Positions 31,306 through 33,483 of a stretch of 33,483 bases of DNA are shown here, piece after piece; positions within the stretch are counted from its first letter, which is position 1, and every line of letters starts with the position of its first letter. The stretch covers positions 1 to 33,483 of the forward strand of contig JAKAPG010000001.1 of assembly GCA_021823085.1 (NCBI GenBank), read 5' to 3'. Source of the DNA: Thermoplasmata archaeon. GTDB taxonomy: Archaea; Thermoplasmatota; Thermoplasmata; Lutacidiplasmatales; UBA184. Below the pieces are notes generated by a model. It did not search any database. It saw only the letters and a list, made by a program, of their open reading frames with translations, and was not told the origin of the DNA. The translations under genes were made by a program, and so were the position numbers.

Positions 31306-33483
31306 GTGACGCGGATCTTCGTGGGAGTCTCCTGGCCGTACGCCAACGGCCCGATCCACATCGGCCAATTCGCGAGCACCTACCTGCCGGCCGACATCTT
31401 CGCCCGGTATCACCGCCTGAAAGGGAACGAGGTCCTGATGGTCTCGGGCTCCGATATGCACGGGACCCCCCTTCTGGTGCGGGCGGAGGAGGAGGGAACG
31501 ACGCCCGAGAACGTCGCGCGCCGTTTCCACGCCATCCACAAGGCGACGTTCGCCCGTGCCGGCATCTCCTTCGATCTCTACACCGATACACACACGGCGA
31601 ACCACGAGCGAACGGTGCGCGAACTGTTCCTCGCGATCCTGGAGAACGGATACGTCCGTCGCCGTACCGAGGAGGGGCCGTACTGTCCCAAGCACCGACG
31701 GTTCCTTCCCGACCGGTACGCGCTCGGGATCTGCCCACATTGCGGGTTCGCGAACGCGCGCGGGGACGAGTGCGACAACTGCGGCCGCCCGATCAACCTC
31801 CGGCAGCTCGGCTCTCCGCGCTGCGCTCTGTGCGGGACGCCGGCGGAGTTCCGGCCGTCCGAGCACTTCTACCTCGAGCTCGACAAGCTCGAGAGCGCGG
31901 TCGCGGAGTTCGTCGCCGGCCGCCCCCACTGGCGCACGGGTACCCGGCGGGTCGCCGAGAACTTCCTGGCCGAGGGACTCCACCCCACCCCGATCACCCG
32001 CGATCTCGAATGGGGCGTGCCGATCCCGCTCGACGGCTACGACGGGAAGGTGTTCTACGTCTGGTTCGAGGCCCTGATCGGCTACCTGTCGGCCTCCCGG
32101 GAGTGGGCGATCCGGGCCGGCCGGCCCGACGCGTGGCGCCGCTACTGGGATGCGCGCGAGCCGGTGCGGCAGTACTACTTCATCGGGAAGGACAACCGCT
32201 TCCATCACACGATCGAGTGGCCGGCGATGCTGCTCGGCGCCAAGAACCTCCAGGTCCCGTACGACGTCCCCGCGAACGAGTGGATGAACCTCGGGGGCCA
32301 GAAGGTTTCCAAGTCGCGGACGAAGGAGCTCGACGTCTTCATCCCGTCGATGCTGGACCGCTACCCGGTCGACGTGGTCCGGTTCTATGCCGCCCTGCTC
32401 GCCCCCCAGAACCACGACACGGAGTTCGACGCGGACGAGTTCGAGCGCCTGCGGGACGAGATCCTCGCGAACCAGCTCGGGAACCTCGTCCAGCGCACGC
32501 TCGTTCTCGCTCGGGACAAGCACGCGAACCGCATCCCCCCGCCTCCCGAGAGCTGGAGCCCCACCGCAGCGGACGGGATCGGGGCACACCTGCGGGGCGT
32601 CCACACCCGGGTCGAGGAGGAGTACGAGGCGGTCCGCCTGAAGGAGGCTCTCGACCTCGTCCTCGAAGAGGTGCGCGAAGCGAACCGTGCGTTCCACGAG
32701 GCAACGCCATGGAACCTCCCCCCGGCCGAGCGGGCGAGGGTCCTCTACGAGACGATCTGGCGGCTGCAGGCGATCGCCACCTGGCTCTCCCCGACGCTTC
32801 CGACCACGTCCGAGCGCATCCTCCGGATGCTCGGGTCCGTCGATCCGCTCGCTCCGGGAAGCTGGGACGAGGCTCTCCGCCCCCCTGCTTCCGGGCGGGC
32901 CCTCGGCCCCGTCGAGCCGCTCTTTCCGCGAGCCTCCCACTCGAACGGTGCGGCTCCCGCGCCCGGGGCGACGACCTCCCCCGGTTCCCCACCGGCTCTG
33001 GTGATCCGGGTCGGCATCGTCCGGGTCGCCGAGCCCCATCCCGATGCCGACCGACTGTTGGTGCTGACCGTCGATCTCGGGGAATCGCACCCGCGCACCA
33101 TCGTAGCCGGCATCCGCGACGCCTACGCACCGGAACAGTTGATCGGGCGGAGGATCGTGGTTCTTGCGAACCTCGCGCATCGCCGGATCCGACGAACGAC
33201 GAGCCAGGGGATGCTGCTGGCGAGCGAGATCGACGGTCGCCCGGTCCTCCTGACACCCCCGGAGAACCTGACCGCCGGGGCCGTGATCGACGGAACGCCT
33301 GCGTCGCCTCCGGAGATCTCGATCGACGACCTCGGGCGTGCCCCCCTCGTCATCGCTAAGGTCGAAGGGCCAGCGAAGGAAGGGGGCACGCGCGTCCGAC
33401 TCAAGGACCGGTCGATCCTCGTCGAGGGCACGGCCCCTGCGGGAGAGCTCGTCGTCGTCCGGCTCCGCGCTCCCGACGCGTCG
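31306..33483 (+). CDS. metG: methionyl-tRNA synthetase (3' end cut by window edge)
   Basis: The 726 visible codons encode a class I synthetase charging initiator and elongator tRNA-Met. The HIGH-type motif is PIHIGQ (H18). The zinc-knuckle region contains several CxxC pairs (CPHC, CDNC, CALC). KVSKS is at 333-337. The alpha-helical anticodon domain follows (about 375-500). After an Ala/Pro-rich linker comes an EMAP-II/Trbp111-like tRNA-binding domain (about 566-660: VIRVGIVRVAEPHPDADRLL, TSQGMLLASE). Unusually, more sequence continues (666 onward), with a TRAM-like pattern. The GTG start at 31306 has GGAGGG upstream and a T-rich box about 36 nt away; GTG 31276 is the alternative. The stop is beyond the window. 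Confidence 0.95.
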   Translation, partial: MTRIFVGVSWPYANGPIHIGQFASTYLPADIFARYHRLKGNEVLMVSGSDMHGTPLLVRAEEEGTTPENVARRFHAIHKATFARAGISFDLYTDTHTANHERTVRELFLAILENGYVRRRTEEGPYCPKHRRFLPDRYALGICPHCGFANARGDECDNCGRPINLRQLGSPRCALCGTPAEFRPSEHFYLELDKLESAVAEFVAGRPHWRTGTRRVAENFLAEGLHPTPITRDLEWGVPIPLDGYDGKVFYVWFEALIGYLSASREWAIRAGRPDAWRRYWDAREPVRQYYFIGKDNRFHHTIEWPAMLLGAKNLQVPYDVPANEWMNLGGQKVSKSRTKELDVFIPSMLDRYPVDVVRFYAALLAPQNHDTEFDADEFERLRDEILANQLGNLVQRTLVLARDKHANRIPPPPESWSPTAADGIGAHLRGVHTRVEEEYEAVRLKEALDLVLEEVREANRAFHEATPWNLPPAERARVLYETIWRLQAIATWLSPTLPTTSERILRMLGSVDPLAPGSWDEALRPPASGRALGPVEPLFPRASHSNGAAPAPGATTSPGSPPALVIRVGIVRVAEPHPDADRLLVLTVDLGESHPRTIVAGIRDAYAPEQLIGRRIVVLANLAHRRIRRTTSQGMLLASEIDGRPVLLTPPENLTAGAVIDGTPASPPEISIDDLGRAPLVIAKVEGPAKEGGTRVRLKDRSILVEGTAPAGELVVVRLRAPDAS

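Noticed and set aside
28754..31738. Very long minus-strand frame across the aldehyde dehydrogenase, thyX and metG regions
   Set aside because: It is out of frame with the real genes, with Arg/Gly-rich composition and no family motifs.

Overview
The window is a gene-dense stretch of an archaeal chromosome, roughly two-thirds G+C by eye. Archaeal identity rests on aIF2-beta, a thermosome, ribosomal protein L21e, RNA polymerase subunit Rpb4, a DUF655 protein, archaeal Pus10, TtuA, a XerA-type recombinase and A/T-rich promoter boxes about 25-37 nt upstream of many first genes. The DUF6015-like protein, a class II LysRS and a glyceraldehyde dehydrogenase beside a glycerate 2-kinase point to a high-GC, probably terrestrial Thermoplasmatota lineage. 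That placement is inference and needs a phylogeny.

Layout. 1-6898 is a minus-strand run: a 133-aa unknown, lysS, valS, aldo/keto reductase, HAD phosphatase, and aIF2-beta, which runs off the left edge. An AMI1-like amidase (+) converges on a thermosome gene (-). Next come a toroid-fold protein (+) and a bacterial-looking poxB (-). Two plus-strand membrane-protein genes follow (13047-14996); each appears interrupted by a one-base deficit in a six-base homopolymer. 14993-18309 is an information-processing operon on the minus strand: pus10, rpl21e, rpoF, DUF655, ksgA. Divergent from it are a DUF6015-like gene and a HerA-like ATPase whose C-terminus resembles a degenerate nuclease domain. 21494-24170 is a tightly overlapped minus-strand trio: ttuA, 3-hydroxyacyl-CoA dehydrogenase and a PrsW-like protease. 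Divergent from ttuA are a polytopic membrane protein, xerA, an FAD oxidoreductase and glycerate 2-kinase, which converges on an AldA-like aldehyde dehydrogenase. thyX (-) and metG (+, cut by the right edge) close the window.

How the genes fit together. Translation and tRNA maturation dominate: three aminoacyl-tRNA synthetases, aIF2-beta, L21e, KsgA, Pus10 and TtuA. The aldehyde dehydrogenase and glycerate 2-kinase could be consecutive steps (glyceraldehyde to glycerate to 2-phosphoglycerate) of a non-phosphorylative Entner-Doudoroff branch. poxB, the hydroxyacyl-CoA dehydrogenase and the amidase suggest heterotrophy on organic acids and amides.

I saw no rRNA, tRNA, CRISPR array, insertion sequence or phage gene, and no stretch over 300 bases lacks a gene. 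The most notable signals are short perfect inverted repeats sitting between divergent promoter boxes in several intergenic regions, a 37-nt stem-loop upstream of poxB, the two paired homopolymer frameshifts, the HerA-winged-helix-nuclease-like fusion, and a TRAM-like tail on MetRS. No coherent, clearly novel multi-gene system is evident.
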